Source of the DNA: a bacterium
GTDB taxonomy: Bacteria > Hydrogenedentota > Hydrogenedentia > Hydrogenedentiales > SLHB01
DNA: 37,126 nt
Direction of reading: 5' to 3'
Assembly: GCA_024231375.1 (NCBI GenBank)
Contig: JAAEQP010000472.1
Coordinates: 1 to 37,126 of the forward strand
Position numbers and translations under genes: made by a program. The notes beneath the pieces are model-generated. The model worked only from the letters and a program-made list of their open reading frames with translations, did not search any database and was not told the origin of the DNA. The first letter of the stretch is position 1. Each line of letters starts with the position of its first letter. Positions 8,296 to 16,844 of this stretch are shown here, one piece after another.

Positions 8296-8856
8296 ATGGG
8301 AATCGAACCAAACGGAACGGGCGACCATCCGACAATCTCGGGGTCGGCCTACATCCACCCGAGCGCAGTCATCATCGGCAATGTGCAGATTCTTGACGAG
8401 GTGTTCGTCGGGCCACAGGCGGTCATCCGCGCTGACGAACCGGACGCGGACGGCGTGGTGGCGCCCATCATCATCGGCGAACGTTCGAACGTGCAGGATT
8501 GCGTGGTGGTCCACGCCTTGGCGGGAACCAGCGTGAAGATAGGACCCGAGGCGTCCATCGCACATGGCGCCGTTGTGCATGGCCCATGCGAACTCGGTTC
8601 CAACACCTTCGTGGGCTTCAGTAGCGTGGTGTTCAACGCCACGCTGGGGGATGGCGTGGTCGTGATGCATCGGGCTTTGGTGGAGGGCGTCGACGTGCCT
8701 TCGGGCATGTACGTGCCGTCGGCGGGGGCTGTGCGATGCGAGCACGATGTGCGCGCACTCGCGCCGGTTCCGGAGGACGTGGCGGCCTTCGCGCGAAAGG
8801 TGGTCCGCACCAATGTCGCCCTTGCCGAGTCCGCGTGCGGAAGAGAAGGGGACTGA
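8296..8856 (+). CDS. Gamma-class carbonic anhydrase (CamH-like left-handed beta helix)
   Basis: The 186-residue protein is made of hexapeptide turns that form a left-handed beta helix. By eye it aligns with Cam of Methanosarcina thermophila. The three zinc-binding histidines are kept (H73, H90, H95), as are Arg45, Asp47, Glu48 and Gln67, which match Cam R59, D61, E62 and Q75. The acidic loop with the proton-shuttle Glu84 of Cam is absent: HALETINEEG in Cam is HALAGTSVK here, as in the CamH branch. It should interconvert CO2 and bicarbonate as a trimer, though activity of CamH types varies. The ATG at 8296 follows GAGGAA. There is no signal peptide, so it is cytosolic. Confidence 0.85.
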   Translation: MGIEPNGTGDHPTISGSAYIHPSAVIIGNVQILDEVFVGPQAVIRADEPDADGVVAPIIIGERSNVQDCVVVHALAGTSVKIGPEASIAHGAVVHGPCELGSNTFVGFSSVVFNATLGDGVVVMHRALVEGVDVPSGMYVPSAGAVRCEHDVRALAPVPEDVAAFARKVVRTNVALAESACGREGD

Positions 8857-8858
8857 AC

Positions 8859-8881
8859 GCAGAGGCGCAGAGATCGCAGAG
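8859..8881. repeat. Short GCAGAG tandem-like repeat
   Basis: GCAGAG occurs at 8859-8864, 8867-8872 and 8876-8881, a spacing of 8 and 9 bases, right after the stop codon of the carbonic anhydrase gene. Longer arrays of this CGCAGAGG type are seen between genes in many planctomycete-like genomes; this one is short. It fills the space ahead of the next gene's ribosome site. Confidence 0.5.
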
Positions 8882-8911
8882 GCTCGCGGAGGGATAGGAG
8901 GGCTCGGCACC

Positions 8912-9949
8912 GTGCGAATGAGCGGCGGAAGTCACCACACGGTCCAGGTGCGCTTAACGGCGAAGATCTTTGAGATCACGGACTGGCGGTTGGCTCGCGG
9001 CGATGAGCAGGCACTCGTGTACCGACCGGGGGCGATGACGTTGTTGCGCAGGCTGGCGGGGACGTTGGCGTTCGGTGTTGGGGCGGGGTTCCTCTTCAAG
9101 ATGGCCTTCGACATGGGCGGTGTGCGGTTCGGCAGCGACCCCATCTACACGACAGCGTGCGTTCTGGCTGGACTGTGCGCGGCGGTGGCGGTCCTGCTTC
9201 CGTTGAGTTGTTTGTGGTCCCATGTGACGTTGCGGCGCAGTGTCCGCGGCCTGGTCGTGCAGAAGTGGGGACTGCTGCTTCCTTCGTCGAGCGAATGGGC
9301 CAAGGGGTCGCTGAAGTCCGTGCGCATTCTGGCGCAGGAAGTGATGACCGGGCGCCATGCACAACGCAGGAGCATCGGGTACCGGTGGCGCGTTTGCCTG
9401 ATGGGCGACGCGGGCGAAGACGTGCTGGAGTTCTGGGTCCACCACGAGAAAGACCGGCCCGCGGGCGACCGGTTGCCGGAACGGGTCGCGGCATTCGCGG
9501 CGGGCGTGCATCGGCTGACGGGATTGGCCTACGGCAAACCCATTGTGGCCGCGTACGGAGAGCGGCACGCCACGGGCAGGCATATGGTGGTCGAAAGCGA
9601 TCCCGTGACGACGCGCCGCACGTACCAATCCTTGGACGACGTACCCGAGGAAATGCGCGGTCGGCTCGAGGAAATGATGGAGCAAGCGCGGGCCACCGGG
9701 GAGCCTGTCGTGGAGAATGTGCATGTCGACCGGCAAACGTTCCATTCGTTGGACGAGGTGCCGCCGGAGTTGCGCGGCCGTGTGGAGGAAATGATGGGGC
9801 GCGGCGGGGAGGGGCTGCACGTGTCCACGTCCTCCAGCGAAGCCATCACCTTTACCGGCGCAGACGGGAAGCCGCGAACCTACCATTCGGTGGACGAGAT
9901 GCCGCCCGACGTGCGTGCCGTGTACGAGCAGATGCGGAAACGCATGTGA
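8912..9949 (+). CDS. Membrane protein with a triplicated S(L/V)DE(V/M)P motif
   Basis: The family is not recognised. The likely start is the GTG at 8912, nine bases after GGAGGG; ATG 8918 is the alternative. The open frame from 8747 would overlap the carbonic anhydrase gene. The 345-residue product has two membrane helices (about residues 45-65 and 75-100), then a soluble part of about 120 residues. The C terminus holds three copies of one short motif: TYQSLDDVPEEMRGRLEEMM, TFHSLDEVPPELRGRVEEMM and TYHSVDEMPPDVRAVYEQM, separated by 15-30 variable residues. Each copy looks like a short strand plus a helix and may be a docking module. The layout of two membrane helices and a cytosolic domain suggests a sensor or regulatory role, but nothing in the context confirms it. 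Confidence 0.7.
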   Translation: MRMSGGSHHTVQVRLTAKIFEITDWRLARGDEQALVYRPGAMTLLRRLAGTLAFGVGAGFLFKMAFDMGGVRFGSDPIYTTACVLAGLCAAVAVLLPLSCLWSHVTLRRSVRGLVVQKWGLLLPSSSEWAKGSLKSVRILAQEVMTGRHAQRRSIGYRWRVCLMGDAGEDVLEFWVHHEKDRPAGDRLPERVAAFAAGVHRLTGLAYGKPIVAAYGERHATGRHMVVESDPVTTRRTYQSLDDVPEEMRGRLEEMMEQARATGEPVVENVHVDRQTFHSLDEVPPELRGRVEEMMGRGGEGLHVSTSSSEAITFTGADGKPRTYHSVDEMPPDVRAVYEQMRKRM

Positions 9950-9959
9950 GGCCGTGTGT

Positions 9960-10082
9960 GCTGCCCCCAGGCTGGGCCGCCGAGACGATGCCCGGCTGCG
10001 TGCCGTCGGGCGTTCCGGCGTCGATGTTCACGTTCTCGAAGGTGAAGGCACTAGCGTTCGGAGAAAGCTTGAGCATGAACAA
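9960..10082 (-). pseudogene. Possible relic of a beta-helix/glycosidase-type gene
   Basis: On the minus strand this intergenic stretch reads MFMLKLSPNASAFTFENVNI followed by DAGTPDGTQPG. FxFENVxIDAG is the kind of rung seen in right-handed beta-helix and family-28-like proteins. There is no ribosome site, and the frame runs into the 3' end of the convergent gene at 9949, where it turns Arg-rich and shadow-like. It may be a decayed fragment; chance resemblance is also possible. Confidence 0.25.
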
Positions 10083-10105
10083 GGTGCTTCCCGGCGCGAC
10101 ATGTG

Positions 10106-10111
10106 TATAAT
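10106..10111 (+). promoter_or_regulatory. Candidate -10 box before the HGSNAT-like gene
   Basis: A perfect TATAAT at 10106-10111 lies 81 bases before the GTG start at 10192, preceded by TGTG. I see no convincing -35 at 16-18 bases. It is the only -10-like sequence I found between this gene and the one before it. Confidence 0.4.
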
Positions 10112-10191
10112 CCCCGAAGCGACCATTTCTCCCGTTCCCACGTTTGTCCGTGGGAATGCATGCATGGCAGCGAATATTGAAGGAAGTTCAC

Positions 10192-11406
10192 GTGATAACA
10201 GATGGCAGTGTCGGCAAACCCGCCCGCTTGATTTCCCTGGACGTTCATCGGGGGTTCGTGATGTTCGTGCTGGTAACGGGGTTCTTCTTCATGGACATCG
10301 TGCCGGAGGTTATCGGCACGGACAACGTCATCGGTGCGTTCTGCCACTATCAAACCAGTCACGTGTCCTGGACCGGATGCAGTCTCTGGGACCTGATACA
10401 ACCGTCGTTTATGTTCATTGTCGGTGTGGCCCTGCCGTTTTCCTATGCGGCACGGAAGAAACGCGGTGACAGTGAACCGCTTATCATGGCGCATACGGTC
10501 AAGCGGATTGTCATCCTGCTAGTGCTTGGCCTGTATCTGCGCTCGCAAGGGCGTAGCCACACCTATTTCACCTTTGAAGACGTGATCCAGCAAATCGCGT
10601 TGGGGTATTTCTTCCTTTATCTCCTGGTTGGCCGCGGCATCAAGACGCAATTCGCCGTAGCCGCCTGTGTACTGGTGGGGTATTACCTGCTCTTTGCTTT
10701 GTGGCCGCTGCCGGCCGCCCACTTCGATCCCGTCGCTACGGGGTTGCCCGCACATTGGCGCCATTTGTCTGGATATGCCGCCCACTGGAATCTTGGCGCG
10801 AATCCTGCGGGATACTTCGACCGCTGGTTCCTCAACCTGTTCCCGCGTGGTGACGGTCCATGGACATTCCACGGTGGCGGATACGCTACCCTGAATTTCA
10901 TCCCTTCATTCGTGACCATGCTCTTCGGCCTCATGGCGGGCGAACTGATGAAGGGCAGCCGGTCAACAGAAGCCAAATGCCGCCTCCTCGTCACATCAGG
11001 ACTGGCCTGCCTCGCGTTCGGCTTTGCCGTTGACGGCAACATCTGGCCGGTAGTGGACTGGACCTGGAGCATAGCCCCCATCGTCAAGAGGATATGGACA
11101 CCCTCCTTCACCATCTTCAGCACCGGGTGGGTTCTGCTGTCTATGGCCTTCTTCGTATACCTCGTTGACATCAAAGGGTCCCGGAAGTGGACCCTGCCCT
11201 TCATGGTATTCGGCGCCAACTCCATCGCCATATACGTCATGCATTGTGGTTTCCAGAACTATCTGCGCGACCGTCTTGACGCCCATTTTCAACTCCAACA
11301 TGCCATGGGCGACGTCGGCTACCTCGTCGCACACATCGCTTCAATCCTCGTCCTCTACTACATCCTCCACTGGATGTACAAGAAGAAGGTCTTCATCAGA
11401 GTCTAG
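10192..11406 (+). CDS. HGSNAT/DUF5009-type multi-pass membrane acyltransferase
   Basis: The protein has about 404 residues and some ten membrane helices. It opens with RLISLDVHRGFVMFVLV, the signature start of the heparan-alpha-glucosaminide N-acetyltransferase (DUF5009/DUF1624) family. The animal homologue carries acetyl groups across the lysosomal membrane onto glucosamine; bacterial members are thought to acetylate envelope or imported sugars, but few have been tested. That would suit a sulfatase-bearing polymer degrader. The start is taken as GTG 10192, with GAAGGAAG at 10179-10186; the open frame reaches back to a TTG at 10144, which has no ribosome site. It is convergent with the aminotransferase gene, with 42 bases between stops. 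Confidence 0.8.
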   Translation: MITDGSVGKPARLISLDVHRGFVMFVLVTGFFFMDIVPEVIGTDNVIGAFCHYQTSHVSWTGCSLWDLIQPSFMFIVGVALPFSYAARKKRGDSEPLIMAHTVKRIVILLVLGLYLRSQGRSHTYFTFEDVIQQIALGYFFLYLLVGRGIKTQFAVAACVLVGYYLLFALWPLPAAHFDPVATGLPAHWRHLSGYAAHWNLGANPAGYFDRWFLNLFPRGDGPWTFHGGGYATLNFIPSFVTMLFGLMAGELMKGSRSTEAKCRLLVTSGLACLAFGFAVDGNIWPVVDWTWSIAPIVKRIWTPSFTIFSTGWVLLSMAFFVYLVDIKGSRKWTLPFMVFGANSIAIYVMHCGFQNYLRDRLDAHFQLQHAMGDVGYLVAHIASILVLYYILHWMYKKKVFIRV

Positions 11407-11448
11407 CCCGAAGAAATGCCGCGAAGTTGCTGAGAAGGTACGCTTGGC

Positions 11449-12639
11449 CTACGCCGACGCCATCAGGCTCACAACCCGATCCAGTTCCTCGTGGGTATTG
11501 TAGAAATGGGGCGAGAATCGCACGAGGTCGCGTCCCAGACGGTTCTGACGCAGGGAGACGGATACGCCCGCCTCGCCAAGGGCGCGCGCGAGATCGCGCA
11601 TGCTGCGTCTTGGATGGTCCACCGAGATGATGCCCGACCGCGTGCTGTCGGGTGTGTTGGCATCGGCGTCCACTTCTTCGATGTACAGTCCGTATCCCAA
11701 GGGACGGATGGCATCCACGAACCATCGGCGCAGTTCGAGGATACGTTCGCCGATGGCGTCCACGCCGATGTCGTGCAGGAGTTCCATGGAGGCCGCCATG
11801 CCGACGATACCGGGTAGGTTGAGCATGCCGGGCTCGAACCCCCGGCCGCCGGGTTCGAAGCGCATTTCCTCCTGCGCGACGAATTCCGGCGACACCACGT
11901 TCCACGACCCGAGCAAGGCCGGCCTGATATTGTCGCGCGCGGATGCGTCTACGTAGAAGATGCCCGCGGCGGCGGGACCCAGCATCCATTTGTGTGAGTC
12001 CGCGCTGAGGAAATCCACATGCTCCACACTCGTCGGAAAGGCGCCCACTGTTTGAATCCCATCGACACAGAACAGGATACCGCGTGCGTGGAGGTTCCGG
12101 CCAATGGTGTCGATGTCGATGCGGTACCCGCTCAGGAAGCTGCACGATGCCAGCGCGACCAGCCGGGTCCGGTCAGTTAAGGCCGCCTCGACGACCGGCC
12201 ATGTGATGGCGCCGGGGTGTTCGGGATGCAAGGCAACCGGGGTCACGCCTTGGGTCCGCAGGTTCGCCCAAGGGTACACGTTGGCGGGATAGTCGTCCCG
12301 GTAGAACACCACTTGGTCGCCTGGATCCCAATCGATACCAGCGGCCACCAGGTTGAGTCCCAGCGACGTGGGGCCAAGCAACGAAATCTCGGACGTGGTA
12401 CACCCGAGCAAGGCCGCGGCCAGCCTGCGCGCTTCCCGGACCTGGCCCAGGGCCCAGTCGTCCTCTTGGGCGTCCTCCGACGCGTGCTGCAGAAACTGAG
12501 TCATACGGTCCACGGCAATCCGAGGCAAAGGCGCCACCCCGGCGTGCCCCAGGAAGATGCGCTTCCCAGTCACGGGGAACTCCCGGTTTCGCGTCTCCTC
12601 GTCCGCGATCAGATCTGTAATGTCCATCGTTTGCCTCAT
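11449..12639 (-). CDS. Class V (cysteine desulfurase-like) PLP aminotransferase
   Basis: The protein is 396 residues from the ATG at 12639, which has AGGA six bases upstream. ATG 12627 is a possible alternative, and the frame extends further back to 12762 without a ribosome site. Residues ISLLGPTSLGLNLVA (85-99) match the phosphate-binding loop; D193 and Q196 (VDGIQTVGA) are the cofactor aspartate and ring-stacking neighbour; K217 in SADSHKWML is the Schiff-base lysine. The family includes isopenicillin-N epimerase-like, kynureninase-like and desulfurase-like enzymes. There is no conserved active-site Cys loop and no Fe-S assembly gene nearby, so cysteine desulfurase activity is not favoured. 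The substrate is unknown. Confidence 0.85.
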   Translation of the reverse strand: MRQTMDITDLIADEETRNREFPVTGKRIFLGHAGVAPLPRIAVDRMTQFLQHASEDAQEDDWALGQVREARRLAAALLGCTTSEISLLGPTSLGLNLVAAGIDWDPGDQVVFYRDDYPANVYPWANLRTQGVTPVALHPEHPGAITWPVVEAALTDRTRLVALASCSFLSGYRIDIDTIGRNLHARGILFCVDGIQTVGAFPTSVEHVDFLSADSHKWMLGPAAAGIFYVDASARDNIRPALLGSWNVVSPEFVAQEEMRFEPGGRGFEPGMLNLPGIVGMAASMELLHDIGVDAIGERILELRRWFVDAIRPLGYGLYIEEVDADANTPDSTRSGIISVDHPRRSMRDLARALGEAGVSVSLRQNRLGRDLVRFSPHFYNTHEELDRVVSLMASA

Positions 12640-12812
12640 CGTTGTTCCTGAACCACAGTGCCGTTGGACGAGGACTATTCTGGCGTGGGAATGCGTTCGA
12701 CACAAGTGAAATGCGGGGATATGCCGCCCCTTTTGGGGAATGCCCAGCCGCCACGGTCCCAAGTTGCGACGTAAGTCATTATTTCAAAAGGTGTTGGGCC
12801 ATGCCCGACGGG

Positions 12813-12841
12813 TTGACAAACGGCGGATTACATGAGACAAT
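12813..12841 (+). promoter_or_regulatory. Sigma-70-type promoter before the 197-residue protein
   Basis: A consensus TTGACA at 12813-12818 is followed after exactly 17 bases by GACAAT at 12836-12841 (4 of 6 to TATAAT); TATATG just beyond is an alternative -10. The start codon at 12891 is about 43 bases from the expected transcription start. The rest of the 250-base gap (12640-12812) holds only a small CCCC-TTTT-GGGG hairpin near 12727. Confidence 0.55.
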
Positions 12842-12890
12842 CTATATGGTGAATTAGACCATTTCGCATTCTGAAGGAAGGCGAGGAGAT

Positions 12891-13484
12891 ATGGGTCTCC
12901 AAATCGGACAGGTCGGTAGCGGGCTCAGCCGTTATTCGGTTGGGGAGGATACCGCTACGCGATTTCGGCCGCCCGATCCGCCTGAGCTGGCGGGGTCCCG
13001 CGACACGTCCAGGGCGGCCGACGTCTTCTTCAGCCGCGACGAAACGGCCGTCCTTACCGCGGGATTCGGTGATGGCACCGTATCGGTCCCCACAATCGCG
13101 GTCCGCGCGTTGGATAAGAACCTGACCGGTGCGAAGCGGCTGGTCCCGTCTATTGAGGAAACGCGCGAGAAGCTTCGGGAGCGTTTGGGTGACCAGCGCG
13201 ACCTGTTCTCTCGCGAGACGTCCGATCTGTTCGCTCGCGAGGCGCCCGATCCGAACCCCTTCGTCCGTGACATCGGACCGCTGAATCTCGGGGAGGGGCA
13301 GGCCCTTGCCCGTACCCGTGCACGTGAGTACATCAACTCCCTTGGCGAGGCCGCGACCCAGGCCCAGGCGCGGTTTGGTCAAGAGCCTGAACCGCGACTT
13401 GACGTGCCCAGGATTCGTGTGGGCGACCAGGCCTTTCCGCTCGAACGGCAGGAAACCACGCCCAGCTTCGACGTGCGCGTGTAG
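12891..13484 (+). CDS. Hypothetical protein, 197 residues, disordered and charged
   Basis: The family is not recognised. GAGGAG sits about six bases before the ATG at 12891, and a good promoter lies upstream, so this is very likely a real, separately expressed gene. It opens MGLQIGQVGSGLSRY, and a charged helical region follows (IEETREKLRERLGDQRDLF, 85-105) with two near-identical blocks, LFSRETSD and LFAREAPD. Many Pro, Asp and Arg residues suggest little fixed fold. There is no signal peptide or membrane helix. It could be a structural or adaptor protein; nothing in its neighbourhood helps. Confidence 0.65.
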   Translation: MGLQIGQVGSGLSRYSVGEDTATRFRPPDPPELAGSRDTSRAADVFFSRDETAVLTAGFGDGTVSVPTIAVRALDKNLTGAKRLVPSIEETREKLRERLGDQRDLFSRETSDLFAREAPDPNPFVRDIGPLNLGEGQALARTRAREYINSLGEAATQAQARFGQEPEPRLDVPRIRVGDQAFPLERQETTPSFDVRV

Positions 13485-13604
13485 CGTTGCCGCTCACTCA
13501 CTTCGCTCTCTTGTTGTGTTTGTGATCTGCCTTCACGCCGGGGTACATTGCGCGTGAGGGCATTCCGCGACGCCGCTTTCTCGCAACGCCCGGGGGGAAT
13601 CATC

Positions 13605-14387
13605 ATGACCGAGCAGTCCATCACACGCGCCGAAATCACCGAAGGATTTTGGGGACTGGGGATCCGCCCCAGCGACACACTCCTGATGCACAGCGCCTTG
13701 AGCAGTTTCGGTTACGTGGAGGGCGGGGCCGACGCCGTGATCGACGGCATCCTGAACGCCTTGGGCGATGACGGAACTCTGCTCGTGCCGACCCTCACGG
13801 GAAGCGAGGAACTCTCGCCCGAGAACCCGCCCAATGTGGATCTGCGTTCGGAGCCGTGTTGGGTGGGGCGAATCCCGGAAACACTCCGGCAACGGCCCGA
13901 GGCGATTCGAAGCACCCATCCAACCCATAGTTGCGCGGCCATCGGCGCCATGGCGGAGGAACTGACGGACGGCCATGAAATCTCGCCCACGCCCTGCGGG
14001 ATTACGTCGCCCTACTACCACGTGGCCGAGGCCGGCGGGTACATCGCCATGGTGGGCTGCGCGCTTGACCGATGCACGACGTGCCACACCGTCGAAGAGC
14101 TTGCCAACGTGCCGTATCATTTGCAGAAGGAAGTCGCCTACGGCTCCTGCATCGACCGATACGGCGACGTTGTCGAAGCGCCATGCCTGCTCCACGATTA
14201 GGGTGGACCCGAGCGGGACTTCCCTGTGTTGGAAGAACTTCTCCTCGATGCGGGGCTCATGGCCATCGGCAACGTGGGGGCGTGTGCGGTCAGGATTATT
14301 CATTCGATGGGGTTGGTTGAGACTGCGCTCGAACGGCTTCGGTTCGACCCGTTCTACCTCACGGTCGACCGCACGAAGGATCGGTAG
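13605..14387 (+). pseudogene. AAC(3)-family N-acetyltransferase interrupted by an in-frame TAG
   Basis: ATG 13605 follows GGGGGGAA. Residues 1-198 show AAC(3) hallmarks: LMHSALSSFG near the start, LLVPTLTGSEE, and the HPTHSCAAIG motif. A TAG at 14199-14201 stops the frame, yet the same frame then runs on as 61 residues (GGPERDFPVLEELLLDAGLM and onward) to a second TAG at 14385-14387. That continuation matches the usual C-terminal part of the family, and the total of about 260 codons is the normal length. It is therefore one gene with a nonsense codon, not two genes or a frameshift. TAG is the ordinary stop of several genes here (4773, 6173, 28796), so recoding is unlikely. A point mutation or sequencing error is the simple reading. 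Despite the name, many chromosomal members do not act on aminoglycosides. Confidence 0.8.
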
Positions 14388-14408
14388 ACGGGTCTGCGAA
14401 CTGACCGG

Positions 14409-15395
14409 CTAGATCGTCAAGTGGACTGGCGCTCCGCCCTGTTCCGCGGATCGCACGGCGCTCTCCGCACAAAGAACCGCGAGCCGCGCGTTGGCCGGGG
14501 TCAGGTGGACGGGGGCTTTCCCGTCGATGGCGTCTAGGAATTCGCACCACTCACCCGGAATACCGTCGAACCCCGGCCCGGGCGACGACGGTGTAACAAT
14601 CTCCAACTCACCGTCGCGGTGGATTCGGATGGGCGAATCCGGTTCGAGGGTGTCCACTTCGAGGTAGGCTTTCTCGGCGACGACGCGGAGCAGCGCGCGA
14701 AATGCTGAGCCGGGAGGCAGCACGAACCCGCCTTCCGCCGTCGCCGTCGCACCGTCGGCATATTGCAGGGTGACCGTCATGGACGCGTGCGCGCCCATGG
14801 CATGACGGCGTCCACACGCGACGATCGACTCGGGCGGACCGAGATACCAGTTCAGCACGTCGAAATCGTGGATGAGCAGGTCGAAGGCCGCGCCGCCGCC
14901 TTGAATAGGGTCCATACGCCAGGACGCCTTCGTTGCCCCTTGCAGCCGCCCCGAGTACACGGTCCGTATGGCGCCGAAATCCCCGGTCTCCAAGACCCGT
15001 GCCACCGTGGCGTACAACGAGGCGTGGCGGGTGAGATGTCCCACCATGAGCACGCGCCCGGCCTGTTCCGCTCGCGCGATGAGGGCGTCGGCATCGGCCA
15101 CCGTCAACGCCAGGGGCTTCTCACAGAACACGTGCTTGCCTGCGCCCAAGACGCGTTCGACATGCTCGGGGTGGAGATGGTTGGGCGAGCACACGCACAC
15201 GGCATCGACGTCGGGAGACTCAATGAGGTCGTCGAGCGAAGTGACTGGGATGTCGGGCGCCGCCGCGCAGGGAACGGACGGATCCCGTCGCGCCAATTGG
15301 ACGAGGCGTGCGCGATCGCTCAGTTCGGCCAAGGCGTTGACGTGTTTGGTCGCGAACCCGCCCGCGCCGATCATACCTACTCGAAGCAATGGCAT
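14409..15395 (-). CDS. Gfo/Idh/MocA-family NAD(P)-dependent oxidoreductase
   Basis: The 328-residue protein has a Rossmann domain with GMIGAGGFA at 7-15 and the family's CEKPLAL motif (E92, K93, P94), which holds the active-site lysine. The C-terminal half is the usual open beta sheet that binds the substrate. Such enzymes oxidise or reduce sugars, inositols and related polyols; in polymer-degrading bacteria they are numerous. The ATG at 15395 has GAGG only three bases upstream and lies nine bases after the stop of the flavodoxin-like gene, so the two are probably one transcript. It is convergent with the broken AAC(3) gene. Confidence 0.9.
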   Translation of the reverse strand: MPLLRVGMIGAGGFATKHVNALAELSDRARLVQLARRDPSVPCAAAPDIPVTSLDDLIESPDVDAVCVCSPNHLHPEHVERVLGAGKHVFCEKPLALTVADADALIARAEQAGRVLMVGHLTRHASLYATVARVLETGDFGAIRTVYSGRLQGATKASWRMDPIQGGGAAFDLLIHDFDVLNWYLGPPESIVACGRRHAMGAHASMTVTLQYADGATATAEGGFVLPPGSAFRALLRVVAEKAYLEVDTLEPDSPIRIHRDGELEIVTPSSPGPGFDGIPGEWCEFLDAIDGKAPVHLTPANARLAVLCAESAVRSAEQGGAPVHLTI

Positions 15396-15404
15396 TCCCT
15401 CGGG

Positions 15405-16784
15405 TTAGGGCTCACGTTCGATCACCTTCTGAAGCGGCCGAAGCATACCCGTCTTCATCCGCAGGTTGAACTCCCGCTGAATGCGCGGAATTCTGAGCAG
15501 CGGCAGCATGAGTGCAGTGAACAAGCGCATCTTGATGTTTTTCTGGGGGAAGTCATAGAGCCCGTGTTTCTTGTAGAACCGGTGGTCCGCCTGGTAGATG
15601 AACCGGAACTTCTCCCAGATTTCGTCGCGAAACACTTTCTGTCCGCCCACACCGAAGAACGAGGGCGGCCCGTAGTATTCGGCCTCCGCCAACCGCACCG
15701 CATCAGATGCCAAGCGGTCCACGAGGGCATCGGTCGTTGCTGAATCGGGTTCCTCATCCGTCACGACACCGGCGAAATTCGACCATTGGAGTTCCGCGAA
15801 GATCTCCAGGTTCTGACGCAGATTCGCGATCTGCCGAAGGGGTCCCGAGATGAGAAACCCCATTTGCTTGCCAATGAGCGACGGTTTGTGAGACTGGTGG
15901 AAACTGCGGTCGATGAATTGCTTCCAGACCCACGTGAGATGCCGGTCGCGGATGGTGGAAGCGAAGATGAGGATGTCGACCTGTTTCAGGCGGTCGTTGT
16001 AGAAGGCATGGTAATCGTCACTCTTGTGCTTCACGCACACATTGTCGAAGGCGCAGGTGCAACACCCCGTGCATCCGCCGTTGATGTCGAGATCCGTCAG
16101 CGTGACCACCTCAACGTCGCCATGAAGGGACCCGGCGAAGCGGTTCACCATGCGTGAGAGATTGGATTCCGGTTCAAGCACATCGGCGACCACCATGACC
16201 TTGCGGCCACCCACGTCGACGGGCGGAGCAGCGGGGCCGGGCCGATAGGCGTGTTCAACGGGGCGTAGAGGCTCGGTCGCCTTTGCGCAGGGCGCGTCGC
16301 CCGCGACAGCGGTCACGAATTCCTTCATGAATCCGCGGAGACGCGCACGCTCGGGTTCTTCGCAGAGGTCGTACATGGCGGCGCTGTATCCGCCGGAAAA
16401 TCGCATATCCAAGTCGTCGCAGACGGCGCGCATGTAGGCGTGGGCCGTGTGGTCGCAGAAATGGATGGACGTGGTCAGTACGGCTGCCGGTTTGCCCGCG
16501 AAGGCGTCGGGGTTCGTGGCGAAGACGCGCTCGATGAAGCGCTTCAGTTGACTCGGCACGAGCAGGATGTACACGGGGAACGCCCACAGCACGGCATCGG
16601 CGGACCGGACCGCATCGAAGATGCTCTCAAGAGCTTCGTCGTCGCTGGCCAGTTCTTCGATATCCTCGCCCACATGGTGTATGTCGAGGGCGACCTCGGG
16701 GAACTTCTTCTGGAGGTACAGCACATACTGGAGGGTGACGCTGGACTCGCCCTTGGGACTTCCGCTCAAGATGCATATGTTCAT
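15405..16784 (-). CDS. Tandem flavodoxin-fold NAD(P)H/FMN oxidoreductase
   Basis: The 459-residue protein is two flavodoxin-like domains in one chain. Residues 1-165 begin MNICILSGSPKGESS, the FMN phosphate-binding loop of the NADPH-dependent FMN reductase/WrbA group. Residues 194-400 begin KVMVVADVLEPESN and hold a Cys cluster, GGCTGCCTCAFDNVC (C238, C241, C242, C244, C250), like that of iron-sulfur flavoproteins and related multimeric flavodoxins, followed by KSDDYHAFY. The first domain keeps the phosphate loop best; the second keeps the Cys cluster. The usual family member has one domain of 180-220 residues. It may supply electrons to a nearby reductive step, and it starts divergently from the KAS II gene, with 173 bases between. 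Confidence 0.75.
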   Translation of the reverse strand: MNICILSGSPKGESSVTLQYVLYLQKKFPEVALDIHHVGEDIEELASDDEALESIFDAVRSADAVLWAFPVYILLVPSQLKRFIERVFATNPDAFAGKPAAVLTTSIHFCDHTAHAYMRAVCDDLDMRFSGGYSAAMYDLCEEPERARLRGFMKEFVTAVAGDAPCAKATEPLRPVEHAYRPGPAAPPVDVGGRKVMVVADVLEPESNLSRMVNRFAGSLHGDVEVVTLTDLDINGGCTGCCTCAFDNVCVKHKSDDYHAFYNDRLKQVDILIFASTIRDRHLTWVWKQFIDRSFHQSHKPSLIGKQMGFLISGPLRQIANLRQNLEIFAELQWSNFAGVVTDEEPDSATTDALVDRLASDAVRLAEAEYYGPPSFFGVGGQKVFRDEIWEKFRFIYQADHRFYKKHGLYDFPQKNIKMRLFTALMLPLLRIPRIQREFNLRMKTGMLRPLQKVIEREP

Positions 16785-16844
16785 CGGCCCATTCTATTGC
16801 CGGTGCGACGGCGATTCAACGGCCAGGCGCGATTCCGTCCCATC

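Noticed and set aside
11449..12639. Cysteine desulfurase (IscS/SufS)
   Set aside because: No active-site Cys loop and no Fe-S assembly neighbours; called only as class V aminotransferase.
14199..14201. Pyrrolysine or general amber recoding
   Set aside because: TAG is the plain stop codon of many genes in the window, and no pyl gene or suppressor tRNA is seen.
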